A stretch of 64,000 bases of DNA from NCBI GenBank assembly GCA_000733415.1, contig KL662191.1, forward strand, positions 5,630,725 through 5,694,724, in the 5' to 3' direction. The DNA comes from [Leptolyngbya] sp. JSC-1. GTDB lineage: Bacteria; Cyanobacteriota; Cyanobacteriia; Elainellales; Elainellaceae. Positions 54,630 to 63,742 of the stretch are shown here, piece by piece. The notes below the pieces were generated by a model. The model saw only the letters and a list, made by a program, of their open reading frames with translations. It made no database searches and was not told the origin of the DNA. Made by a program: the position numbers and the translations under genes. Numbering within the stretch: the first letter of the stretch is position 1; every line of letters starts with the position of its first letter.

Positions 54630-55463
54630 ATGGCGGATATACCAGCGAAGCTAGTGAAGGAACTGCGGGACAAAACCAACGCAGGATTTGCCGATTGTAA
54701 GAAAGCGCTTGAAGCAACCGACGGAGACATTGAGAAAGCTGTTGAATGGCTACGCCAAAAGGGAATTACCTCCGCCGAGAAAAAAGCTGGAAAAATTACG
54801 GCTGAAGGCTTGGTGGGTAGCTATATCCACACGGGCGGACGGGTCGGTGTTCTGGTAGAAGTCAACTGCCAGACTGACTTTGTGGCACGCAACGAAGCTT
54901 TCCAAGCGCTCGTCAAAGACATCGCTATGCAGATTGCAGCCTGCCCGAATGTGGAATATGTCACAGTAGATGATATTCCACCAGATGTGGTTGAAAAAGA
55001 GAAAGCGATCGAAATGGGCCGAGATGACTTAGGCAACAAGCCCGACAATGTCCGGGAGAAAATTGTCGCAGGTCGGATTGAAAAGCGCCTGAAGGAGCTT
55101 TCGCTGCTAGAGCAACCCTACATCAAAGACCAAAGCATCACCGTCGCCGATCTGGTGAAGCAACGGATTGCCAGCCTGGGTGAAAATATTCGGGTACGCC
55201 GCTTTGTCCGCTTTGTCATGGGTGAGGGCATTGAGAAGGAAGAGAGCGATTTTGCTGCTGAGGTGACGGCCCAAATGGGTGTAGCGGAAGCGCCTGCCGC
55301 CGCAGCTGCACCGACCGAAGCTGCTGCTCCAGCTGAAGCACCGGCATCAGAAGCTGAGCCGGCAGCTGAGCCAGCCCCAGTCCAGGATGAAGCTCCAGCC
55401 CCCCTGGCTCCGAAAGAAACTGCGGCCAAAGGTAAATCTGACAAGAAAAAGAAAAAGAAATAG
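54630..55463 (+). CDS. tsf: Elongation factor Ts
   Basis: EF-Ts recharges EF-Tu by GDP/GTP exchange. The 277-residue protein has the UBA-like N-domain ([20 protein letters not shown]), the TDFVARN core motif in [14 protein letters not shown] and the dimerisation/C-domain ([29 protein letters not shown]). After residue about 220 there is a 55-residue extension rich in Ala/Pro/Glu, finishing in a run of lysines ([11 protein letters not shown]). The tail is not part of the classical cyanobacterial fold and is probably disordered. Confidence 0.97.
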   Translation: MADIPAKLVKELRDKTNAGFADCKKALEATDGDIEKAVEWLRQKGITSAEKKAGKITAEGLVGSYIHTGGRVGVLVEVNCQTDFVARNEAFQALVKDIAMQIAACPNVEYVTVDDIPPDVVEKEKAIEMGRDDLGNKPDNVREKIVAGRIEKRLKELSLLEQPYIKDQSITVADLVKQRIASLGENIRVRRFVRFVMGEGIEKEESDFAAEVTAQMGVAEAPAAAAAPTEAAAPAEAPASEAEPAAEPAPVQDEAPAPLAPKETAAKGKSDKKKKKK

Positions 55464-55832
55464 AAATAGCCGCGCTTCGCTCAACTAGGCTCAGTAGATC
55501 GCAAATCATGTTGAGATCCCCCTTCGCCCCTACCCCCTACCCTGCGGGAAGGCTACGCCTAACAAAAGGGGGACCAAGCAACGGTTTGAAGTTCCCCCTA
55601 TTCTACGCCGAAGGCGCATCCCCGCTGGGGTTTAGGGGGATTGTGCTATACACACGCTGCGCGAACAAACCCAAGGCTAGTGATCCAAACGAATTCATTT
55701 TCGATTGACTGAAGCTAATGGGTTCGTAATGGGTAATAGATGATTGGCAGGCAACCTCTGACCGATGATCTATTACCCATTCTTACTATCGCCAGGTTCG
55801 TACAATAGATCCGAAGATAGGAAAAGGTTGAT
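55464..55832. repeat. Intergenic repeat cluster after tsf
   Basis: From 55512 to about 55640 there are G/C-run words in both orientations (GATCCCCCTTCGCCCC, AAAAGGGGGACC, GTTCCCCCTA, TTTAGGGGGATT) around GC-rich palindromes (CCCTGCGGGAAGG, CTACGCCGAAGGCGCA, CCCCGCTGGGG). This is the make-up of a dispersed non-coding cyanobacterial repeat; the 66-residue ORF here is an artefact. Further on, AATGGGTAATAGAT (55728-55741) and ATCTATTACCCATT (55768-55781) form a perfect 14-bp inverted repeat. Confidence 0.65.
55728..55781. repeat. 14-bp perfect inverted repeat
   Basis: AATGGGTAATAGAT and its exact inverse are separated by 26 bases, 51 bases before the next gene start. No T tract follows on either side beyond TCTTACT, so terminator activity is doubtful; it resembles the TAATGGGTAATGGG palindromes scattered in cyanobacterial genomes. 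Confidence 0.8.
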
Positions 55833-57080
55833 ATGGTCCGAGCAGTAGAACAAATTGAGCGGGAACTTGCTGCTTTAGATCAAACAGTAGCGGCAATAGC
55901 CCAGGCGTTTCATACTACCTATCAGCAGTATCTGGCGGCCCTTGGCAAAGCCACGCGGCGACAGTTAGTTTTGGCTGGCTATCACATTTGCACCCATGCC
56001 TATCCAGACCAGTTCCTAGAACTTTCGCTTAATCAACGGCAGGAGTTACAGCAGACGCTGCAACAGCTAGCCAAGCAGGGGCAAACCGAATTGCTGGAGT
56101 GCTTGAAACCGATTACCGCAGGCGCAATCTCAGAGGGCATCTCAGAGGCATCAGATGTGGACAATGCCCTTGTAGAAACTATTTTTGAGGAAAGCGAGGG
56201 AACTATTAGTCAGCTCAGTATAGGGTCTGATAGTTTGCAGCTAGAGATAACAGAAACCGCTGAATCAGAAACCGCCGAATCAGAACCAACCGAGGCTCCA
56301 TCGCCATCCTCAGAATTTCAGACTCAAGCTGACCATTGGCCTCAAAACGAAGCGAACTCAATTGCTTCAGCAGATGCTCTACCCGATGTTGAGATCGAAG
56401 AACCAATCGACAAACCAATCGAAAGACCAATCGAAGGTCCAGTAGACGCACAAAGCGACGCCAGCCTGGTAGACCCTGATGTTGGTATGGATGCAGGTGC
56501 AGGTGCCAACAATGCTACTACGACGGACCAGGTCACTGATAGCGCAATTGATAGACCAATCGATGGACCAACTGATGATTCAAGCGACCGTTCAAGCGAC
56601 CATCCAACCCCAGACCAACGTGACCGCCTGCTGCATCCCAAAGATATTGCCCGTTGGCAGACGCGGATTGAAGACCAAATTACTGAAATCTTGCAAAATC
56701 TATCCCACACAACTAATCGGGTGTTACAGCAGGCTGACATTCTGCCAAATCGCTTGCCAGAACCCGTTCTGGAAGTCGCAGCCAAGGCTGACTTATCGTC
56801 CGAAACGGCCAACAGCCCCCCCAATTTGCTCAATCTGCTAATTGAGGCCAGTAGTGAGGATGAAGACAAACCTGTAATGACACCAATTGTGGCGATTCGG
56901 CTGCGGCTGTCTGAAATTGAATTCAGCGATGCCGCAACGGCAGCTGTGCGCTCAAAGCTGCGTCAGCTAATGGGCCAACTGGTCAAACTAGAACGTGACT
57001 ATCAGCGTAAGCAAAAGGAGCGGGCCGTGGCTCAAGCCGAATCTGCTTGGCGAGCGAGCTGGTTTGAAGCGGAACCATAG
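55833..57080 (+). CDS. Conserved-ended low-complexity protein of unknown function
   Basis: A 415-residue protein I cannot assign. Residues 1-100 are helical (VEQIERELAALDQTVAAIAQAFHTTY; LGKATRRQLVLAGYHICTHAYPDQFL). Residues about 105-265 are acidic low complexity with short repeats (EPIDKPIERPIEGP; IDRPIDGPTDDSSDRSSD). The C-terminal 150 residues are helical with a final coiled coil (RSKLRQLMGQLVKLERDYQRKQ). No membrane helix or signal. It stands just upstream of recG on the same strand (136 bases), so co-transcription is possible. The architecture, ordered ends with a variable acidic middle, recalls the large protein at 43514-48292. Confidence 0.7.
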   Translation: MVRAVEQIERELAALDQTVAAIAQAFHTTYQQYLAALGKATRRQLVLAGYHICTHAYPDQFLELSLNQRQELQQTLQQLAKQGQTELLECLKPITAGAISEGISEASDVDNALVETIFEESEGTISQLSIGSDSLQLEITETAESETAESEPTEAPSPSSEFQTQADHWPQNEANSIASADALPDVEIEEPIDKPIERPIEGPVDAQSDASLVDPDVGMDAGAGANNATTTDQVTDSAIDRPIDGPTDDSSDRSSDHPTPDQRDRLLHPKDIARWQTRIEDQITEILQNLSHTTNRVLQQADILPNRLPEPVLEVAAKADLSSETANSPPNLLNLLIEASSEDEDKPVMTPIVAIRLRLSEIEFSDAATAAVRSKLRQLMGQLVKLERDYQRKQKERAVAQAESAWRASWFEAEP

Positions 57081-57216
57081 CGGCACACTATAGCGGCACA
57101 CTATAACCGTTTTTGCCAATCTTCGTTAGGATCTTGCTTACCCTGAGGCATGGCTCGGTGCTCTCTGGTTTTTCCTGATCTCTACTGTGATCTCTCGTGA
57201 TCTCTGATTTCTAGTC

Positions 57217-59730
57217 ATGCTCGACTGGTTGCGACTTCAAAAAGCACTTTCCGTAGAGGCAGAACGTGGCTTCAATGATCTGATAGGCAGCCAGTACCGA
57301 TTCAGTGAATTCCTCAACCTTAGCCTGAATCAGCCGCTGCCAACCCTACCGCGAGCCGAGCGCCAACGCCTGAAGCAGATGGCCGACGAATTTTCTCGCT
57401 ATGCCGACCTCAGCTTTGCCCAACGACAGCATCTGGTAGCTGAAACGCGCCGAGTCCTCTACAGCACACGCCGTTTGCTAGAAGAGCAGGCGGTTGGTCA
57501 GCAAGGGGGAGCAAAGGAGCAGGAGGATGGTAAAAACGAGGGCCAATCCTCTGCGCTGGAGAAGCGGCTGCGACCCAAAGTGACGCCTAAAACCACCGCT
57601 TTGATAGAAAAAAACAACCGAGTCGCGGTCAAACTCGATCAGGCCGTCACCTATTTGCCGGGCATTGGAGCCAAAAATAGCGAAAAGCTGGCGAAGCTGG
57701 GCCTATACACCGTCCGGGATCTGCTCTACTACTATCCGCGCGACCATATCGATTATGCTCGTCAGGTGACGATTCGAGATCTGGTAGCTGGAGCCACCGT
57801 GACGATTGTGGCCAAGGTGAAACGCTGCACCTGCTTTACCAGTTCCCGCAACAGCAAACTGACGATTTTTGAACTGTTAGTGCGAGACCACACCGGGCAA
57901 ATTAAGCTGAGCCGGTTCTTTGCTGGCACTCGCTATCAAAATCGCGGTTGGCAAGAGCAACAGAAAAAGCTCTACCCAGTCGGAGCCGTGGTTGCCGCCT
58001 CTGGGTTAGTGAAGCAAGACAAGTATGGTGTCACCTTAGAAGAGGCACAGATCGAAGTTATTGACCACTCGGATGCCTCGATTGATTCGCTGAAGGTGGG
58101 GCGAGTTGTGCCGGTGTACACCCTCACTGAAGGCGTGGGAGCCGATCTTGTCCGCAAGGCTGTGGTGGCGGCTCTACCAGCCGTGCAGCAAATCCAGGAG
58201 CCATTGCCAGAACCACTGCGGCAAAAATATACCCTTACCAACCTGCAAGACGCGATCGCCCATATCCACTTTCCGCCCGATTCAGCAGCGCTGGATGCGG
58301 CTCGGCGGCGGCTCGTGTTCGATGAGTTTTTCTATTTGCAGCTCGGTTTACTGAAGCGACGAATGGCCCAGCGGCAGGCCCAAACTAGCGCCACCTTAGC
58401 TCCCACCGGCGAGTTGATCGACCAGTTTTATCAAGTGTTGCCCTTCCAGCTTACAGATGCCCAGCAGCGCGTAGTCAATGATATTCTGCACGACTTGCAG
58501 CAGCCAGTGCCGATGAATCGACTAGTGCAGGGTGATGTGGGGTCAGGTAAAACCGTGGTAGCAGTAATTGCAATTCTGGCTGCGATTCAGTCGGGTTATC
58601 AGGCGGCGCTGATGGCTCCTACAGAAGTACTGGCCGAACAGCACTATCGCAAGCTGGTGAGCTGGTTTAATCTGCTGCATCTGCCGGTGGAGTTGCTGAC
58701 TGGCTCGACTCGGATGGCCAAACGGCGGCAAATTTTGGGTCAGCTTCAAACCGGAGAACTGCCGCTGCTCGTGGGTACCCATGCTCTGATCGAAGATCCG
58801 GTTCAGTTCCAGAAGCTCGGTTTGGTGGTGATCGACGAACAGCATCGGTTTGGCGTGCAGCAGCGGGCGCGATTACAGCAGAAAGGCGACTATCCCCATG
58901 TGCTGACCATGACCGCAACGCCAATTCCCCGCACACTGGCCCTAACCCTGCATGGTGATTTGGATGTTAGCCAAATCGATGAACTGCCTCCCGGACGCCA
59001 GCCAATCCAAACCACGATGCTGACCGGACGCGACCGTTCCCATGCCTACGACCTGATCCGGCGCGAGGTCGCCCAAGGCCGGCAGGTGTATGTAGTGCTG
59101 CCGTTAGTGGAAGAGTCGGAAAAGCTAGACCTGAAATCGGCCATCGATGAATACCAGCATCTGCAAACGGACATTTTTCCTGACTTCCAAGTTGGATTAC
59201 TGCATGGCCGCATGACCTCGGCGGAAAAAGATGACGCGATTACCCGATTTCGCGACAATGAAACCCAAATTCTGGTCTCTACTACCGTGGTGGAGGTGGG
59301 GGTGGATGTTCCCAACGCGACGGTGATGCTAATTGAGCACGCGGAACGGTTTGGCTTATCGCAGTTGCACCAGTTGCGGGGCCGAGTGGGGCGGGGTACT
59401 GCCCAATCATTCTGTTTGCTCATGAATCACTCAAAAGCTGAAACAGCCAAGCAGCGACTGAAGGTACTCGAGCAATCGCAGGATGGTTTCTTTATTGCCG
59501 AAATGGATTTGCGCTTTCGTGGACCCGGTGAGGTGTTGGGCACGCGCCAGTCTGGTTTGCCCGATTTTGCCCTCGCCAGCCTCGTGGAGGATCAGGAGGT
59601 GCTGACCCTGGCTAGAGAAGCAGCCGAACGAGTCATCGAGCTGGATCCGACCCTCAGCAAATGGGTTCTAATGCAAAAAGAATTGGAGTACCGCTATCAA
59701 AAGCTAATGGGCGGCACCATTCTGACCTGA
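57217..59730 (+). CDS. recG: ATP-dependent DNA helicase RecG
   Basis: RecG is a branch-migrating superfamily 2 helicase that remodels stalled forks and Holliday junctions. The 837 residues start with about 140 extra residues typical of cyanobacterial/plant RecG, then the wedge domain (LPGIGAKNSEKLAKLGLYTVRDL; DLLYYYPRDHIDY) and helicase motifs: QGDVGSGKT (I), VIDEQHRFGVQQR (II), TMTATPIPRTL (III), TTVVEVGVDVPNAT (V) and QLRGRVGRG (VI), ending with the TRG-type region (GEVLGTRQSGLPDF). All motifs are intact. Confidence 0.96.
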   Translation: MLDWLRLQKALSVEAERGFNDLIGSQYRFSEFLNLSLNQPLPTLPRAERQRLKQMADEFSRYADLSFAQRQHLVAETRRVLYSTRRLLEEQAVGQQGGAKEQEDGKNEGQSSALEKRLRPKVTPKTTALIEKNNRVAVKLDQAVTYLPGIGAKNSEKLAKLGLYTVRDLLYYYPRDHIDYARQVTIRDLVAGATVTIVAKVKRCTCFTSSRNSKLTIFELLVRDHTGQIKLSRFFAGTRYQNRGWQEQQKKLYPVGAVVAASGLVKQDKYGVTLEEAQIEVIDHSDASIDSLKVGRVVPVYTLTEGVGADLVRKAVVAALPAVQQIQEPLPEPLRQKYTLTNLQDAIAHIHFPPDSAALDAARRRLVFDEFFYLQLGLLKRRMAQRQAQTSATLAPTGELIDQFYQVLPFQLTDAQQRVVNDILHDLQQPVPMNRLVQGDVGSGKTVVAVIAILAAIQSGYQAALMAPTEVLAEQHYRKLVSWFNLLHLPVELLTGSTRMAKRRQILGQLQTGELPLLVGTHALIEDPVQFQKLGLVVIDEQHRFGVQQRARLQQKGDYPHVLTMTATPIPRTLALTLHGDLDVSQIDELPPGRQPIQTTMLTGRDRSHAYDLIRREVAQGRQVYVVLPLVEESEKLDLKSAIDEYQHLQTDIFPDFQVGLLHGRMTSAEKDDAITRFRDNETQILVSTTVVEVGVDVPNATVMLIEHAERFGLSQLHQLRGRVGRGTAQSFCLLMNHSKAETAKQRLKVLEQSQDGFFIAEMDLRFRGPGEVLGTRQSGLPDFALASLVEDQEVLTLAREAAERVIELDPTLSKWVLMQKELEYRYQKLMGGTILT

Positions 59731-59805
59731 CCCCAGCAATACCGATTACGAATCAATAGCTGGCTTCTGATTTCTGGATTCTGGTTTCCGCTTCACCTTG
59801 CCCAA

Positions 59806-60507
59806 TCAGTCTTGCCAGAGTGCAATTCCCCCCAGCAAGCCAGTGACGTTAGGTGTAATTTTGACGTTGGGGGCCAGCACAAAATCAATTCGCTTGGTGT
59901 TACCCCCGCCCAGGTAAAGATGGTCGTAGTTAAAAATGCGCTCCAACAGATCAACTGCCCTTTCTAAACGGCGATTCCAGCGCTTTTTGCCAACCGCATC
60001 CAGTGCAGCTCGCCCCAACTGCTGTTCGTAGGTTTCGCCTTTGCGGAAGGGATGGTGGCCCAACTCCAGATTCGGAATCAGCTTTCCATTCAGGAACATG
60101 GCTGAGCCAATGCCTGTGCCCAGCGTCAAAACCAGCTCAATCCCATCGCCAGCAATTGCACCCAGACCCTGAATATCGGCATCATTGGCCACCCGCACCG
60201 GCTTTCCGAGCTGCTGTTCCAGAATGGCTCCCAAATCAAACCCCACCCAGTCGGGGTGAAGATTAACTGCCGTTTCGGTAATGCCTTTACGCACTACACC
60301 AGGGAATCCTACCGAAACTCGGTCAAAGGTCTTTCCGGTGGTTAAACCTTGAATCGCGTGGAGTACGGCATCTGGAGTTGGAATAGCTGGTGTCTCGACG
60401 CGGTCTCGTTCGGTGAGGGGATTGCCCTGTTCGTCAAGCACCATAACTTTGATGCCGCTCCCGCCAATGTCTACTGCTAACGTGTGCAACGGTTTGATTT
60501 CTCCCAT
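59806..60507 (-). CDS. ppgK: Polyphosphate glucokinase (ROK family)
   Basis: PpgK phosphorylates glucose using polyphosphate (and often ATP). From ATG 60507 the product is 233 residues, the family size. Seen are the phosphate-1 motif AVDIGGSGIKVMVLDEQG, the catalytic Asp in ANDADIQGLG, TLGTGIGSAMFLNGKL and the PPGK-specific LGHHPFRKGETYEQQLG. The zinc motif of ROK repressors is absent. This could link polyphosphate storage with glucose use, and the phosphate sensor pair is in the same window, but no regulatory link can be shown. The frame is open upstream to 60540. Confidence 0.9.
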   Translation of the reverse strand: MGEIKPLHTLAVDIGGSGIKVMVLDEQGNPLTERDRVETPAIPTPDAVLHAIQGLTTGKTFDRVSVGFPGVVRKGITETAVNLHPDWVGFDLGAILEQQLGKPVRVANDADIQGLGAIAGDGIELVLTLGTGIGSAMFLNGKLIPNLELGHHPFRKGETYEQQLGRAALDAVGKKRWNRRLERAVDLLERIFNYDHLYLGGGNTKRIDFVLAPNVKITPNVTGLLGGIALWQD

Positions 60508-60773
60508 GATCGAAGTGTGATTCAGATACAGACGGTCCATCCTGCGGGCATGCGGTCAGTCATTCTGGAGAACCAGTTTGATCCAGCATTTCAGCAAATG
60601 GATTCCATCATATCGGATGCTGTTGGGAGAAGCGGCAAAATTTAAGCTGAATTAAGTAATCCTGCGCTAAAAATCTTTACGCAGGGTTTCTCCAGCTAAG
60701 CTCTGGTTTGCAGCCCTTCTTAGCAAACGCTGATAAATACTCACACCTCGCCGATTGGGAAAACAACCGCTTG

Positions 60774-61217
60774 CTAGGAAGCAGTAGCACCAACTAGTGT
60801 GGGAGTTGACGCTATGGGTTTGAGCTGCCCAATTGTCACCTGATCAACATCTACATCCTTGACGCCTGCAACCTGCTTTACTACTTCAACCACCTGCTGC
60901 AGTTGAGCTGCACTGATAACTTTACCCAGCAGCGTGATCCGATTGCCATGCTGAATTATGCAAAGAGTTTTGATGTTTTGTACCTGCGGATTCTGATCAA
61001 GCGCCTGAGCCACCCGTTTGGCTAATCCCTGAGGATCATATTCTCCATTCAACCCCACATACTCTAACGGATATGCCGGTTGAGATTCTTTGGGTTGTGG
61101 TAGCCAATCGGTTGGGTTGCTGACTGAATTTAGACTAAGGGCATAGCTGCTAACTGCGGCTTCGGGCTGAAAGCTGCTTTGATGCATTAAAGAAAAAACG
61201 CGCTGTAACCAACTCAT
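60774..61217 (-). CDS. BON-domain protein (paralogue of 26603-27052)
   Basis: A 147-residue protein with a variable N-terminus of about 50 residues and one BON domain (YVGLNGEYDPQGLAKRVAQALD, NRITLLGKVISAAQLQQVVEVV, VKDVDVDQVTIG). It shares the GEYD..GLAKRV block, gap pattern and domain ends with the gene at 26603-27052, so the two are diverged paralogues. No signal peptide is present. The ribosome binding site AGGAGG lies about 6 bases before the ATG. Function unknown; BON domains are linked to membrane or surface binding. Confidence 0.8.
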   Translation of the reverse strand: MSWLQRVFSLMHQSSFQPEAAVSSYALSLNSVSNPTDWLPQPKESQPAYPLEYVGLNGEYDPQGLAKRVAQALDQNPQVQNIKTLCIIQHGNRITLLGKVISAAQLQQVVEVVKQVAGVKDVDVDQVTIGQLKPIASTPTLVGATAS

Positions 61218-62130
61218 GAAAGATTACCTCCTAATGCTCTCTCGATGAACGGTAGACAACTGAATTGTTAATCTTCGAGATTGTTAATTTGAGTGTTAAT
61301 TTGAGGCAGATGCTAAATTCTTACTCTAATCCAAACATCGCCTCAGCCATACCGTGAGTCTTTTGCTCTAGACGTTAATTTGCTGTAAAAGTTTCAACAA
61401 ATTTGCTGGGGAACTGATCCAAGAGCGAACAGATAAGCCTGGTGAACCAAAGACGATGAAGTAATTACTCATGTCAGTAGTCAAATCAGTGATTAAATTA
61501 TGGCGGAAGTATTGATTATGGATCCAATCATAATTTGAACAATCAGATTTGAACTATGAGTCGAAGGGGATAAATTGCAATTCAAACAATTCGAACAATT
61601 CAAACTATGATGAATTGATAAGGGCTGTAGCATAAAAACTCTATAACATATCTATTAATCCCTTTTAATACCCTATTTTGCAGCGAGAGTTGGTGATTAT
61701 CGTTACGAAATTGTTACTAACCAGTAGATTTTGATTCGACAGTTTAACAAGATAGTTCAACAAGCTCAAAAAAGCCTGGTCGCTTGTATTTGGTCTGTTA
61801 CCAGGTTACGGTTTCAGCTAACTGCGTCTAATCGAACTATCCAATCTGACTGCTTTATTGTGGCGGCTTTGCTGAGAGCTAGCCTCCCACTAAAGCGAGA
61901 AATACTATACAGAAAAACCGAAATAAAAAAAGAGGGAACGCCAAAACAGCATCCCCCCGTATTGATCCCCTAAAGCTAAAGACTAATCTTTATAGATTCT
62001 GTTCAGCATTGTAACGACAAACCCACATGTTCACGACTCCAACTCAAGGTAGATCTTCGCAGATTTGGTTGGTCAAGTCTGTTCCTGTGGTTATTGTAGA
62101 CAAGCAGAACAGAGGGCAGAAATTTGAGGT
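61218..62130. other. Long AT-rich intergenic region
   Basis: About 910 bases with no supported gene; the 80-residue ORF at 61731-61973 has no recognisable feature. There is a run of related words around CAATTCAAACAATTCGAACAA at 61576-61606. The psaE terminator sits at 61921-61956. I looked for short photosystem or cytochrome subunits (PetN, PsbM type) and saw none. Confidence 0.5.
61921..61956 (-). terminator. Intrinsic terminator, probably of psaE
   Basis: On the minus strand GGGGATGC-TGTTTTG-GCGTTCCC forms an 8-bp stem with two G-U pairs, followed by TCTTTTTTTATTT. It lies about 175 bases past the psaE stop, giving psaE a long 3' untranslated region. Confidence 0.8.
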
Positions 62131-62505
62131 TTAGCGAGCCTCGGTGCCCTGGTTTGGATCACCCTCAACGCGAGGATTATCAGTTCCGGGTGCATCGGGT
62201 GCTGACGATCTCACCTCTTCTGAAGCTCCCTGACCTGTGCGACGCAGAGCCGGATCGAGGGGGGTTTGCTTGCCACCAGAAGCCGTTGGAGTCGTTTTTC
62301 CAGCTTTGGCAGAGGGCGGCGCAACTTCTTCCAGTTCGCTCATCGCAAAGTTGTTGGTGTTAATGCCCGAATAGCTGACTTTGTTGAAGCGGACCACAAC
62401 AGGATACTTGATGCCACTTTGGTCTACAGAAGCAACAACTCCCGTATCTTGGTACCAGTAGGACTCTTTCCGCAGAACTTTTACTGTAGAGCCGCGCTGA
62501 ATCAT
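62131..62505 (-). CDS. psaE: Photosystem I subunit PsaE with long C-terminal extension
   Basis: PsaE is a stromal-side photosystem I subunit that supports ferredoxin docking and cyclic electron flow. Residues 1-62 are the full SH3-like PsaE fold ([20 protein letters not shown], then [23 protein letters not shown]). Canonical proteins end here at about 65-75 residues, but this one continues to 124 with a Pro/Ala/Gly/Ser-rich, charged, probably disordered tail ([32 protein letters not shown]). The reading frame is continuous without repeats. The ORF has its own promoter region upstream and a terminator downstream. Confidence 0.95.
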   Translation of the reverse strand: MIQRGSTVKVLRKESYWYQDTGVVASVDQSGIKYPVVVRFNKVSYSGINTNNFAMSELEEVAPPSAKAGKTTPTASGGKQTPLDPALRRTGQGASEEVRSSAPDAPGTDNPRVEGDPNQGTEAR

Positions 62506-62863
62506 AAATGCCTTCCTCTGTTTCTGGAAATGGTTTAGTGGAAATAATCTTATATTCTAGAACTACTCTGGTCCGGCACAGTATAAATCCTTCTTTAGGC
62601 GTATTTATATCTACAGACGTATTCTGAAAAACTTATCATAGCGAAATTCATTGTTGCATTGAGCGCTACAGCATTGCTTAGTAGATTGAATCAAGCGTTA
62701 CAGATCTCTCACCTGAGCTAGAGGAACCAAAGGTCAGGACCCGTTAATCTGAGGATGCATTCACAGCGCATTCTTTAACCGCTAGCGATTTTGCGAAGAA
62801 ATTCTTGATTGGGCCACAATTTTGGCGAGATTAACGTTGAAATAGATTTGATGGAGTATCTAT
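62506..62863. other. Divergent promoter region psaE / putative lipoprotein
   Basis: About 358 AT-rich bases without a gene. AGGAAGG just upstream of the psaE ATG is its ribosome binding site. Light-regulated psa promoter elements may be here, but I could not define one with confidence. Confidence 0.45.
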
Positions 62864-63655
62864 ATGAGTCATTCAGTTTTTGATCGAATCAGTAATTTGA
62901 AGCGTGTTCGATTGGGTCGTGTTGCTGTCGCTATCGCTGCTAGCTTCATCCTAATGTTGGGTACGGCATGTAATCCCAGTTCACCCAGTGTTTCTGGTAC
63001 AGGTTCTTACCAGGAAGGCAGACAGCCTCAGACTGAGCTTTATCGCACCATTCAACCCAATGAAGGTGGCATGAACACCTACAGCGATACAGACCCGAGA
63101 TACAATACTAAAGGACTGAAATCCGAAATAAAGGCGCGAGTCGATCAGGCTGATCGCAATATTCAGAAAGTCAACAGCCCAGAAGAATTTGCTGAAGATT
63201 ATCGCAAGGGTACGCCGCTAGGTGAGAGAGTTCGCAACATTACCGATAACGTTGGTCAAGCTGCTAAAGAAACCAGCGAAGATTTTGCTGAGGGAACTCA
63301 ACGTGGAATGCGTAATCTGAAGCAAAACGTTAATAAGGCCGCTCAAGGTACCCAGGATACGATTGATGAGGCCCGCAGCAATGCCGCAGATTTTGGTAAG
63401 GACGCTTCCCGGACCACGCAACGCACTGCTAATCAGCTCAAGGGCAACTTTGACAACGCTCGGCAAGATGTTGAGCAAAACGTAAATCAAATGAAGCGAG
63501 ACATGTCGTATGATGCTCGTCAAGCTGGCGATCGGATGAGCAGCAGCGTAGACGTTTCGGAAGGTAAACAGTCTACTCCTCGCCTCAACGCTGGTGATCT
63601 AATCGAGCGAGCTAAGGAAACCTTCAGCACTGCAACTCAAAATGTAGCTGACTAG
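62864..63655 (+). CDS. Putative lipoprotein with LEA/apolipoprotein-like repeats
   Basis: A 263-residue exported protein. Residues 1-35 are a signal sequence with a basic start and hydrophobic core (VAVAIAASFILMLGTA), with Cys36 as candidate lipidation site; the lipobox LGTAC is not ideal because -3 is Gly. The remainder is polar and helical with an 11-residue-like periodicity (NITDNVGQAAKETSEDFAEG; NLKQNVNKAAQGTQDTIDEA; NFDNARQDVEQNVNQMKRD), resembling late-embryogenesis-abundant or apolipoprotein-type amphipathic helices. Such proteins are often stress-related; no exact family is claimed. A terminator follows. Confidence 0.72.
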   Translation: MSHSVFDRISNLKRVRLGRVAVAIAASFILMLGTACNPSSPSVSGTGSYQEGRQPQTELYRTIQPNEGGMNTYSDTDPRYNTKGLKSEIKARVDQADRNIQKVNSPEEFAEDYRKGTPLGERVRNITDNVGQAAKETSEDFAEGTQRGMRNLKQNVNKAAQGTQDTIDEARSNAADFGKDASRTTQRTANQLKGNFDNARQDVEQNVNQMKRDMSYDARQAGDRMSSSVDVSEGKQSTPRLNAGDLIERAKETFSTATQNVAD

Positions 63656-63708
63656 TAGCTGACTAGTAGTCAACCAGTTGAGTTGATTAACATGAATTGA
63701 AGCTAGAA

Positions 63709-63742
63709 AAGGTGGGTTATGGACGACCCGCCTTATTTGTTT
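63709..63742 (+). terminator. Intrinsic terminator of the putative lipoprotein gene
   Basis: AAGGTGGGT and ACCCGCCTT pair as 9 bp with one G-U, 8-base loop, followed by ATTTGTTT. It lies 54 bases past the stop. Between stop and stem TAGCTGACTAG is duplicated (about 63644-63667). Confidence 0.82.

Noticed and set aside
55508..55708. 66-codon ORF after tsf
   Set aside because: Lies entirely in a GC-palindrome repeat cluster.
61731..61973. 80-codon plus-strand ORF upstream of psaE terminator
   Set aside because: Unusual composition, no ribosome binding site, overlaps the psaE terminator on the other strand.
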